A stretch of DNA of 7,625 nucleotides from Burkholderiaceae bacterium. GTDB lineage: Bacteria; Pseudomonadota; Gammaproteobacteria; Burkholderiales; Burkholderiaceae. The stretch covers positions 1 through 7,625 of the forward strand of contig JAKONS010000236.1 in NCBI GenBank assembly GCA_022701845.1, in the 5' to 3' direction. The position numbers and the translations under genes were made by a program. The notes under the pieces were generated by a model, which ran no database searches, was not told where the DNA came from, and saw nothing but the letters and a program-made list of their open reading frames with translations. Shown in pieces: positions 1-6,800 of the stretch (position 1 is its first letter; each line of letters begins with the position of its first letter).

Positions 1-1580
1 TCGCTGGCGGCCAGGTAGCCGTGGTGCTTCGGGTCGCCCATCGACCAGATGAACTGGCCGGCGCCGAAGTCCTGGTAGGAGTCCTCGATCACGCCGACGT
101 CGTGGCCCATGTCCATCAGGCCCTGCACCACCGCCGGGTCCATGGCGGCCTCGGCGTTGATCTCGAAGCCGGCGTTGAAGCGCCAGCGCGGCGCGTCGCA
201 GGCGGTCTGCGGGCTCTGGCGGTAATCCAGCATGCGCACCAGGGTCTGCATATGGCCCTGCGGCTGCATGTTGCCGCCCATCACGCCGAAGCTCATCACC
301 GGCTGGCCGTCCTTGGTGAGGAAGGCCGGGATGATGGTGTGGAACGGCCGCTTGCCCGGCGCCACGACGTTCGGGCTGCCGGCGTCCAGGCTGAAGCCGT
401 AGCCGCGGTTCTGCAGGCTGATGCCGAAGGTCGGCTCGACCACGCCGGAGCCGAAGCCCTGGAAGTTGCTCTGGATGAAGCTCACCATCATCCCGTCCTC
501 GTCGGCGGCGGTGAGGTAGATGGTGCCGCCGCGCACCGGGTTGCCGGCGCCGAAATCCTGCGCCCGGCGCGGATCGATCAGGCGGGCGCGCTCGGCCAGG
601 TAGGCGTCGTCGAGCATCTGCTCGGTGGTCACCGTCATGGTGGAGCGCTCCGACACATAGCGGTAGGTGTCGGCGAAGGCCAGCTTCATCGCCTCGATCT
701 GCAGATGCTGGGAGGCGACGCTGTCGACGCCGAGCGAGGCCAGGTCGAACTTTTCCAGGATGCCGAGCGCGATCTGCGCGGCGATGCCTTGGCCGTTGGG
801 CGGAATCTCGTGCAGCGTGTGGCCGCGGTAGTCGCGCGCCAGCGGCTCGACCCATTCCGGCCGGTGGGCGGCCAGGTCGGCCATGCTCATGGTGCCACCG
901 TGCTGGGTGATGAAGCCGGTGATCGCCTCGGCGATCTCGCCCTGGTAGAAGGCCTCGCCCTTGGTGGCGCCGATGGCGCGCAGGGCGCGGGCGGCGGCCG
1001 GGAAGCGGAACAGCTCGCCCACCGCCGGCGCGCGGCCGAAGGGCATGAAGCTGTCGGCGAAGCCGGGCTTGCCCTGCAGCTCCTTGGCGCCGGCGGCCCA
1101 TTTCTGGCCCACCACCGGCGGCACGATGTAGCCGCGCTCGGCGATCTCGGCGGCCGGCTCCATCAGGTCGGCGAAGGGCAGGCGGCCGAAGCGCTCGCTC
1201 ATCGCCATCCAGGCGCTGACCGCGCCGGGCACGGTGATGGCATCGGCACCGCGGCGCGGCGGGGTGCGGGCGTCGGCGCCGTGGCGGTTGCGGAAGTAGT
1301 CCGGCGTCCAGGTCTGCGGCGCGCGGCCGGAGGCGTTCAGGCCATGCAGTTTCTTGCCGTCCCACAGGATGCAGAAGGCGTCCGAGCCGAGGCCGTTGCT
1401 CACCGGCTCGACGATGGTCATGGCCGCCGCGGTGGCGATGGCCGCATCGACCGCGTTGCCGCCCTTCCAGAGCATGCGCAGGCCGGCCTGCGAGGCCAGC
1501 GGATGCGAGGTGGACACGACGTTGCGTGCGAAGACCGGGATGCGGATGCTGCTGTAGGAATTGCCGTGGTCGAACTGCAT
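1..1580 (-). CDS. Gamma-glutamyltransferase-family (YwrD/GGT-like) Ntn hydrolase, C-terminus cut by window edge
   Basis: The reading frame starts at ATG 1580 (reading leftwards; start MQFDHGNSYSS) and is open for 526 codons to the window edge. It ends in HGYLAAS, where family members normally finish about ten residues later, so it is nearly complete. The family is made as a precursor that cuts itself before a catalytic Thr, giving large and small subunits. Here that Thr is residue 353 in GGTIYLTAADEDG, which lines up with E. coli Thr391. The oxyanion glycines are probably Gly435-Gly436 (VMGGN). There is no signal peptide, so it should act in the cytoplasm, unlike classical periplasmic GGT. 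The stretch between Phe396 and Lys410 is short, so the lid loop over the active site is missing. Residues that bind the gamma-glutamyl group in classical GGT appear changed (Ser84, Gly395, His414-Thr415). The function is therefore an amide hydrolase of uncertain substrate. It lies 80 bp downstream of the Bug gene on the same strand. An AGAAGAGA stretch upstream of the ATG may serve as ribosome binding site. Confidence 0.9.
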   Translation of the reverse strand, partial: MQFDHGNSYSSIRIPVFARNVVSTSHPLASQAGLRMLWKGGNAVDAAIATAAAMTIVEPVSNGLGSDAFCILWDGKKLHGLNASGRAPQTWTPDYFRNRHGADARTPPRRGADAITVPGAVSAWMAMSERFGRLPFADLMEPAAEIAERGYIVPPVVGQKWAAGAKELQGKPGFADSFMPFGRAPAVGELFRFPAAARALRAIGATKGEAFYQGEIAEAITGFITQHGGTMSMADLAAHRPEWVEPLARDYRGHTLHEIPPNGQGIAAQIALGILEKFDLASLGVDSVASQHLQIEAMKLAFADTYRYVSERSTMTVTTEQMLDDAYLAERARLIDPRRAQDFGAGNPVRGGTIYLTAADEDGMMVSFIQSNFQGFGSGVVEPTFGISLQNRGYGFSLDAGSPNVVAPGKRPFHTIIPAFLTKDGQPVMSFGVMGGNMQPQGHMQTLVRMLDYRQSPQTACDAPRWRFNAGFEINAEAAMDPAVVQGLMDMGHDVGVIEDSYQDFGAGQFIWSMGDPKHHGYLAAS

Positions 1581-1660
1581 GGTTGTCTCTTCTGTTGGAG
1601 CGGGAAAGCGGAATACGGAAAAGCGAAAAGCTTAAACGGGCGCCGCAGCGCCCGCCGGGG
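1581..1660 (-). other. Intergenic gap between bug-type gene and GGT-like gene
   Basis: This 80-bp spacer holds a 7-bp GC hairpin just after the Bug stop codon (listed separately) and a purine-rich AGAAGAGA stretch close to the GGT-like start. No separate promoter for the downstream gene was recognised, which fits co-transcription of the two genes. Confidence 0.6.
1626..1654 (-). terminator. GC hairpin with weak T-tract after the Bug gene (partial terminator or attenuator)
   Basis: Read on the minus strand, CGGGCGC, a four-base loop TGCG, and GCGCCCG form a perfect 7-bp stem (1637-1654). It is followed by TTTAAGCTTTT. The T-tract is interrupted, so this is at best a leaky intrinsic terminator that would lower expression of the GGT-like gene relative to the binding protein. 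It could instead be a 3'-end stabilising hairpin for the Bug message. Confidence 0.45.
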
Positions 1661-2656
1661 TCAGTCCAGCGTGATGTTCATCGCCTTGATCTCCTTCGAC
1701 CAGCGGGTCAGCTCCGAATCGACGAAGGCGGTGAACACCTTCGGGCTGTTGGTCATCGGCTCCACGCCCTGGGCGCTGAACTGCGCGGCCACGTCCGGGC
1801 GGGCGATCACCGCCTGCACTTCCTTGCCCAGGCGCTCGATCACCGCCGGCGGGGTGCCGCCGGTGGTGAACAGGCCGTACCAGGAGGAGAACTCGTAGCC
1901 CGGCACGCCGGCTTCGGCCACGGTGGGCACGTCCGGCAGCGAGCGCACCCGGTGCTTGGTGGTGACCGCCAGGATGCGGGTGGCGCCGGTGCGGGCCGAC
2001 GAGATGGCCGGCGGAATGCCGGAGAACACCGTCTGCACCTGGCCGCCGGCCACGTCGGTGAGGGCCTGGGTGTTGCCCTTGTACGGGATGTGCACCAGGT
2101 CCACCCCGGCCTGCTTGGCGAACAGGGCGCCGGCCAGGTGCAGGCTGGAGCCGGTGCCCGACGAGCCGTAGTTGATGACGCCCGGCTCCTTCTTGGCCGC
2201 GGCGATCACGTCCCGGACGTTCTGGTAGGGCAGCTTGGCGTTCACCAGCAGCGCGTTGCCGGATTCGGCCACCAGCGAGATCGGCGCCAGGTCCTTGCGC
2301 GGGTCGAAGGTGAGCTTCTTGGCCAGGATCGGCGCCACCGTGTTGCCGCCGACCGAGCCGAGCAGCAGGGTGTAGCCGTCGGGCTTGGCCTTGGCGACGG
2401 CCTCGTCGGCGATCAGGCCGCCGGCGCCTGCGCGGTTCTCGACCACGAAGGGCTGGCCCATCGACTGCTGCAGTTCACGCGCCAGGATGCGCGCCAGCAG
2501 GTCGTTGGCGCCGCCGGGTGCGAAGCCGACGATGATCTTGAACGGTTGCGACGGGAACGGGTCGGCGGCGCGGGCGGCGCCGGCGGCCAGGCCCAGCGCG
2601 GCAGCGGCCATGGCGCAGACGGCCAGGCGGCGGGAGGAGGGCGAAGAGTGGTGCAT
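1661..2656 (-). CDS. Bug-family tripartite tricarboxylate transporter substrate-binding protein
   Basis: This 331-residue protein matches the usual length (about 320-330) of Bug/TctC periplasmic binding proteins, which deliver organic acids, amino acids or aromatic acids to TctAB-type membrane transporters. Residues 1-30 form a signal peptide: SSRR near the start, an Ala-rich hydrophobic core, then an ARA-AD cleavage site after Ala30. The twin arginine is only a weak match to a Tat signal, so Sec export is more likely. Family hallmarks follow: KIIVGFAPGGANDLLAR (40-56), VVENRAGAGG (71-80), KPDGYTLLLGS, a YGSSGTGSSLH segment, and HIPYKG around 190-194. The start at 2656 was chosen because it places the signal peptide at the N-terminus; the in-frame ATG at 3031 would run back through the divergent regulator. 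No strong Shine-Dalgarno sequence is visible. The ligand cannot be told from sequence. The downstream GGT-like hydrolase hints at an amide or glutamyl-type compound. TctA/TctB partners are not in the window. Confidence 0.95.
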   Translation of the reverse strand: MHHSSPSSRRLAVCAMAAAALGLAAGAARAADPFPSQPFKIIVGFAPGGANDLLARILARELQQSMGQPFVVENRAGAGGLIADEAVAKAKPDGYTLLLGSVGGNTVAPILAKKLTFDPRKDLAPISLVAESGNALLVNAKLPYQNVRDVIAAAKKEPGVINYGSSGTGSSLHLAGALFAKQAGVDLVHIPYKGNTQALTDVAGGQVQTVFSGIPPAISSARTGATRILAVTTKHRVRSLPDVPTVAEAGVPGYEFSSWYGLFTTGGTPPAVIERLGKEVQAVIARPDVAAQFSAQGVEPMTNSPKVFTAFVDSELTRWSKEIKAMNITLD

Positions 2657-2695
2657 GGCGGGCGATCGGTTGGGAAGTCGTAGAGGGCTGTCACC

Positions 2696-2724
2696 ATTAT
2701 GAAAACCACCTCCCGTCGTCGGAA
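2696..2724 (-). promoter_or_regulatory. Candidate sigma70 promoter for the bug-GGT unit
   Basis: On the minus strand, TTCCGA (2719-2724) acts as a weak -35 (3 of 6), followed by a 17-bp spacer and CATAAT (2696-2701), a good -10 (5 of 6). Transcription would start near 2689, leaving a leader of about 30 nt. The weak -35 would suit an activator-dependent promoter. Confidence 0.4.
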
Positions 2725-2760
2725 AGCGGTAATTTCTGCGACGCTTCAAAAGAAAAACTC

Positions 2761-2789
2761 TTGCATTCGGATTCTTTCGGCACGATTCT
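2761..2789 (+). promoter_or_regulatory. Candidate sigma70 promoter for lysR
   Basis: TTGCAT (2761-2766) resembles a -35 and GATTCT (2784-2789) is a poor -10, with a 17-bp spacer. Its -10 overlaps the palindrome at 2786-2797, which would allow autorepression by the regulator. This is a weak consensus match. Confidence 0.3.
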
Positions 2790-2797
2790 TGCAAGAA
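2786..2797. promoter_or_regulatory. Perfect 12-bp palindrome, candidate LysR operator
   Basis: TTCTTGCAAGAA equals its own reverse complement. It contains a T-N11-A spacing (T2786 to A2798), the general form of LysR-type binding boxes. It lies about 67 bp before the lysR start and roughly 100 bp upstream of the predicted start of bug transcription. That distance is a little long for a typical recognition site, but it is well placed for autoregulation. Confidence 0.45.
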
Positions 2798-2864
2798 ATC
2801 CTCGCGGTCGTGGGTTTTCGCCCAGTGATCGCACCGCTTCCGTGCCTGCCGTCCGTTCCTGTCC

Positions 2865-3764
2865 ATGCCCAGCATCCGTGTTTTGAAGACCTTCCTGGCG
2901 GTGGTGGCCGACGGCTCCCTGACCGCCGCCGCGCACCGGGTGGCGCTGACGCAATCGGCGGTCGGCCTGCAGATCCGCTCGCTGGAAGAAGAGCTGCGCC
3001 GGCCGCTGTTCACCCGCCAGGGCAAGGCCATCGCGCTGAACGACGACGGCCGCGACTTCCTGCCGGTGGCGCGGCAGATCGTCGCCCTCTACGACCAGGC
3101 GCTGCAGCAGCCGGCCACGCCGCTGGCCATGGCCGGCTCGGTGAAGCTGGGCGCGGTGGTGTCGGCGCTGCGCCGGCTGGTGCAGGCGACGGTCGATCTC
3201 AAGCGCGAGCATCCGGCGCTCGACCTGCACATGTCGGCCGCCAAGTCGCAGGAGCTGATCGCCCAGGTGGAGACCGGCACCCTCGACGCGGCCATCGTGG
3301 TGCGCCCGTCGTCGGTGCAGATGCGCCCGGCGCTGGCCTGGACACCGCTCTACCGCGAGCCGATGGTGCTGCTGGTGCCCGCCGGCACGCCGACCCGGCC
3401 GCCGCGCGCGGCCAAGGCGCTGATCGAGGCGCTGCCCTTCATCCGCTTCGATCCGGGCGAGCACACCGGGCAGCTGGTCGAGCGCACCCTGCGCAAGCTG
3501 CGGGCGCGGCCGAGCGAATTCCTGGAGCTGAACTCGATCGAGGGCATCGTCGACCTGGTGGCCTCGGGCCTGGGCGTGGCGGTGCTGCCCTGCCTGCGGG
3601 AAGCCGCCTGGGACGCCGACCCGCGGCTGCGGGTGGTGGCGTTGCCGGCCTCGGCCGAGGGCCGCGAGATCGTGCTGGTGCAGTCGCGCACGGCGGCCAA
3701 GGCGCTGCTGGTGGCGGCGGTGTCGCGCCGCTTCCTGGCGCTGGACGCCGCGCCGCAGCGGTGA
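2865..3764 (+). CDS. LysR-family transcriptional regulator
   Basis: The 299-residue protein is typical in length for LysR-type regulators, which bind DNA as tetramers and respond to small-molecule ligands. The N-terminal winged helix-turn-helix spans about residues 1-60, with the HTH in SLTAAAHRVALTQSAVGLQI, followed by SLEEEL and RRPLFTRQGKAI, the usual wing pattern. A linker helix (about 60-85) leads to the ligand-binding domain (about 88-290), which carries the characteristic NSIEGIVDLVASGLGVAVLP segment starting at Asn223. The start at 2865 places the HTH correctly; there is no clear Shine-Dalgarno sequence before it. It is divergent from the Bug/GGT-like unit, which makes that unit its most likely target, and it may also repress itself. 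The ligand is unknown. It ends 69 bp before the CheB-CheR kinase gene on the same strand, with no strong terminator in between. Confidence 0.93.
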   Translation: MPSIRVLKTFLAVVADGSLTAAAHRVALTQSAVGLQIRSLEEELRRPLFTRQGKAIALNDDGRDFLPVARQIVALYDQALQQPATPLAMAGSVKLGAVVSALRRLVQATVDLKREHPALDLHMSAAKSQELIAQVETGTLDAAIVVRPSSVQMRPALAWTPLYREPMVLLVPAGTPTRPPRAAKALIEALPFIRFDPGEHTGQLVERTLRKLRARPSEFLELNSIEGIVDLVASGLGVAVLPCLREAAWDADPRLRVVALPASAEGREIVLVQSRTAAKALLVAAVSRRFLALDAAPQR

Positions 3765-3833
3765 CGCCCGGGCGGTTTTCCGCCACGGTGGCGCGCCGCA
3801 CCGCGACGACATGCCCGGCGGGCAGAATGGGGA
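3765..3833 (+). other. Short gap with overlapping small inverted repeats
   Basis: Two small inverted repeats overlap here: GGCGG-TTTT-CCGCC (3771-3784) and CGCCAC-G-GTGGCG (3781-3793). They share bases, so only one can fold at a time. Neither is followed by a T-run, so this is not a good intrinsic terminator. No convincing promoter was found. A GGGGA stretch touches the ATG at 3834 and is too close to be a normally spaced ribosome binding site. Confidence 0.4.
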
Positions 3834-6800
3834 ATGGAAAAACTATCCACTGACGGTGTCGACCGAACCGAGATCGCCGCTGCCGGGACGGGCAGGCTGG
3901 ATTTTCCGGTGGTCGGCCTGGGTGCCTCGGCCGGCGGCATGGAGTCGCTGCAGCGTTTCTTCGACGCCATGCCCGAGCGCAACGGCATGGCCTTCGTCAT
4001 CGTGCTGCATCTGTCGCCGCACCACATCAGCCATGCGGCCTCGATCCTGCAGCGCCACACCGCGATGCCGGTGCTGCAGGTGATGCGGGCGGTGCCGATC
4101 GCCGCCGACCATGTCTATGTGATCCCGCCCAACCACGATCTGGTGGTGGCCGACGGCCATCTCGAGCTGCAGCATCCGGAGCGCATGGCGGGCGCGCATG
4201 TGGCGATCGACCTGCTGTTCCGCACCCTGGCCCATGCGCACGGCCAGCGCGCGGTGTGCGCGGTGCTGTCGGGCTCCGGCTCCGACGGCGCCATCGGCCT
4301 GAAGCGGGTCAAGGAGCTGGGCGGGGTGACGCTGGCGCAGACGCCGGAGGACGCCGCCTTCGCCGAGATGCCGCGCGCGGCGATCGCCACCGGCATGGTC
4401 GACCTGGTGCTGCCGGTGGCGGAGATGCCGGCGCGGCTGATCGCCATGTGGCGCAACGCCCAGCGCATCCTGCTGCCGGAGGACGAGCGCGACGACGGCG
4501 ACGCCGGCGGCAGCGGTGGCGAGCACGGCGCACCGCCGGCCGCGGTGGAGGCACCCGACACCGGCGAGCGGGCGCTGCACGACGTGATGTCGCTGCTGCG
4601 GGTGCGCAGCGGGCACGATTTCCGCCACTACAAGCGCGCCACCGTGCTGCGCCGCATCGAGCGCCGGCTGCAGGTCAGCGGCATGCACGACCTGCCGGCC
4701 TATGCGGACTATCTGCGCGAGCATCCGGAGGAGAGCGGGGCGCTGCTGCAGGACATGCTGATCAGCGTGACCAATTTCTTTCGCGACGCCGAGTCGTTCG
4801 AGGCGCTGGAGCGGCTGGTGGTGCCGACGCTGCTCGACCAGCGGCCGGCCGACGAGACGCTGCGCGCCTGGGTGGCCGGCTGCGCCACCGGCGAGGAGGC
4901 GTATTCGCTGTCGATCCTGCTGCGCGAGGCGAGCGCGCGCCGCGTCGATGCGCCGGCCAGCCAGATCTTCGCCACCGACATCGACGAGCGCGCGCTGTCG
5001 ATCGCCCGCACCGGCATCTACCCGAGCGGCATCGCCGCGGATGTGTCGGCGCAGCGGCTGGGGCAGTTCTTCCACCGCGAGGGCGACGACCTGCGGGTGG
5101 CCAAGACGCTGCGCGAGCAGGTGCTGTTCGCGGCGCACAACGTGCTGCGCGATCCGCCGTTCTCGCGGCTCGACCTGATCTGCTGCCGCAACCTGCTGAT
5201 CTATGTCGGGCGCGAGGCGCAGATCCGCATCCTGGAGATGTTCCGCTTCGCGCTGCGGCCGGGCGGCTTCCTGTTCCTCGGCACCTCGGAGTCGGCCGAG
5301 GTGGCCAGCAACCTGTTCGTGGTGGTCGACAAGAAGAACCGCATCTACCGCGCCAACGCGCATGCGCCGTTCTCGCGCAACCTGCCGATGCCGACCTTCA
5401 CGCCGGCCGAGCGCATGCCGGCGGTGGGCCAGGCGACCACGGCGCTGCGCGAGCGCGGCCGCGCGAGCGTGGCCGACCAGCACCAGCGGGCCATCGCGCA
5501 GTACGCGCTGCCCAGCCTGCTGGTCGACGAGCAGCAGGTGATCCTGCACCTGAGCGAGGGCGTCGGCCGCTACCTGGAACAGGCCGGCGGCCTGCCCACC
5601 ACCGACCTGCTGCCCAACGTGCGGCCGGCGCTGCGCATCGAGCTGCGCACCGCGCTGTTCCAGCTGTCGCAGACCGGCCTGCGGGTGGACACCCGCGGCG
5701 TGTCGTTCGAGCACGGCGGCCAGCAGAGCCTGGTGCGGCTGTCGGTCTGCCCGGTGCCGCGCGCCGATGCCGCGCGGCCGCATGTGCTGGTGATCTTCGA
5801 GGAGACCGGCCACTCGATCCAGGGCCCGCCGCTGCCGACCGATCCGGCCGAGCGGCAGCTGCTGGCGCGCTATGAGCGCGAGATGGAGCAGCTCAAGGAA
5901 CACCTGCGCAACACGGTCGAGCATGCCGACATCTCGACCGAGGAACTGAAGGCCAGCAACGAGGAGCTGCAGGCGATCAACGAGGAACTGCGCTCGGCCA
6001 CCGAGGAGCTGGAGACCAGCAAGGAAGAGCTGCAGTCGATGAACGAGGAGCTGTTCACCGTCAATGCCGAGCTCAAGACCAAGGTGGAGGAAACCGGCAA
6101 GGCCAACGACGACCTGCAGAACTTCATTCTGGCCTCGGACATCGCCACCGTGTTCATCGACCGCGAGTTGCGCATCAAGCGTTTCACCCCGCAGGCCGCG
6201 ACCGTGTTCAACGTGATCGCCACCGATGTCGAGCGGCCGCTGCTCGACATCACCAGCCGCCTGCGCTATCCGGAGCTGGCCGACGACGTGGCGCAGGTGT
6301 TCGACCATCTGCGCATGGTGGAGCGGCCGGTGGAGGGCATCGACGGCCTGCACTACCTGGCGCGCATCCGGCCCTACCGCACGCTCGACGACCGCATCGC
6401 CGGGGCGGTGCTCACCTTCGTCGACGTGACCGAGCTGCGGCGCGCGCGGCAGGAGCTGCTCGACGGCCAGGAGCGGCTGCGGGTCGCGGCGCTGACCACC
6501 CAGGACTACGCCATCGTGACGATGGATCCGCAGGGCGTGGTCAACACCTGGAACGAAGGCGCGCACCGGGTCTTCGGCTGGGAATCGGCCGAGGTGGTGG
6601 GCCAGCATGTGCGCATGCTGTTCACCCCCGAGGACCGCGCGGCGCAGGCGCCGGAAGCCGAGCTGCGGCTGGCGCTGCAGTCCGGCCGGGCCGAGGACGA
6701 GCGCTGGCACCTGCGCAAGGACGGCACGGTTTTCTACTGCAGCGGGGTGATGACGCCGCTGGGCGAGGGCGCGGCCGGCGGCTTCGTGAAGATCGCCCGC

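Larger units (their letters stand above)
2657..2864. promoter_or_regulatory. Divergent control region between bug-type gene and lysR
   Basis: This 208-bp region separates divergently read genes, the classical arrangement in which a LysR regulator controls both itself and its target. Its centre (about 2695-2800) is clearly richer in A and T than the coding DNA on either side. It contains candidate promoters on each strand, a direct repeat GATTCTT (2770-2776 and 2784-2790), and a perfect palindrome at 2786-2797. These are visual calls without measured transcription starts. Confidence 0.65.

Noticed and set aside
21..1898. A 625-residue open frame on the plus strand, antisense to the GGT-like and Bug genes
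   Set aside because: It crosses two well-supported minus-strand genes and the gap between them, and its product is a low-complexity His/Ala/Gly/Arg-rich sequence without motifs.
2644..2656. Tat export signal for the Bug protein (SSRRLAV at residues 7-13)
   Set aside because: Two arginines are present but the following residues do not fit the Tat consensus; an ordinary Sec signal with ARA-AD cleavage explains the N-terminus.
1661..3031. A longer start for the Bug gene at 3031, giving 456 residues
   Set aside because: It would overlap the first part of lysR and the divergent control region and bury the clear signal peptide in mid-protein.
3765..3784. Intrinsic terminator after lysR (CGCCCGGGCGG followed by TTTT)
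   Set aside because: The GC palindrome leaves no room for a proper loop before the four T bases, and those T bases are better explained as the loop of GGCGG-TTTT-CCGCC. No real T-run follows.
2699..3853. A 384-residue plus-strand frame overlapping lysR
   Set aside because: It is read in another frame across the lysR coding region and has Arg/Ala/Gly-rich content without domains; the 299-residue LysR product is clearly the real one.
3811..4083. A 90-residue frame beginning at ATG 3811, just before the kinase start
   Set aside because: It overlaps the CheB catalytic region in a different frame and shows no motif; the 3834 frame carries the conserved GASAGG segment.
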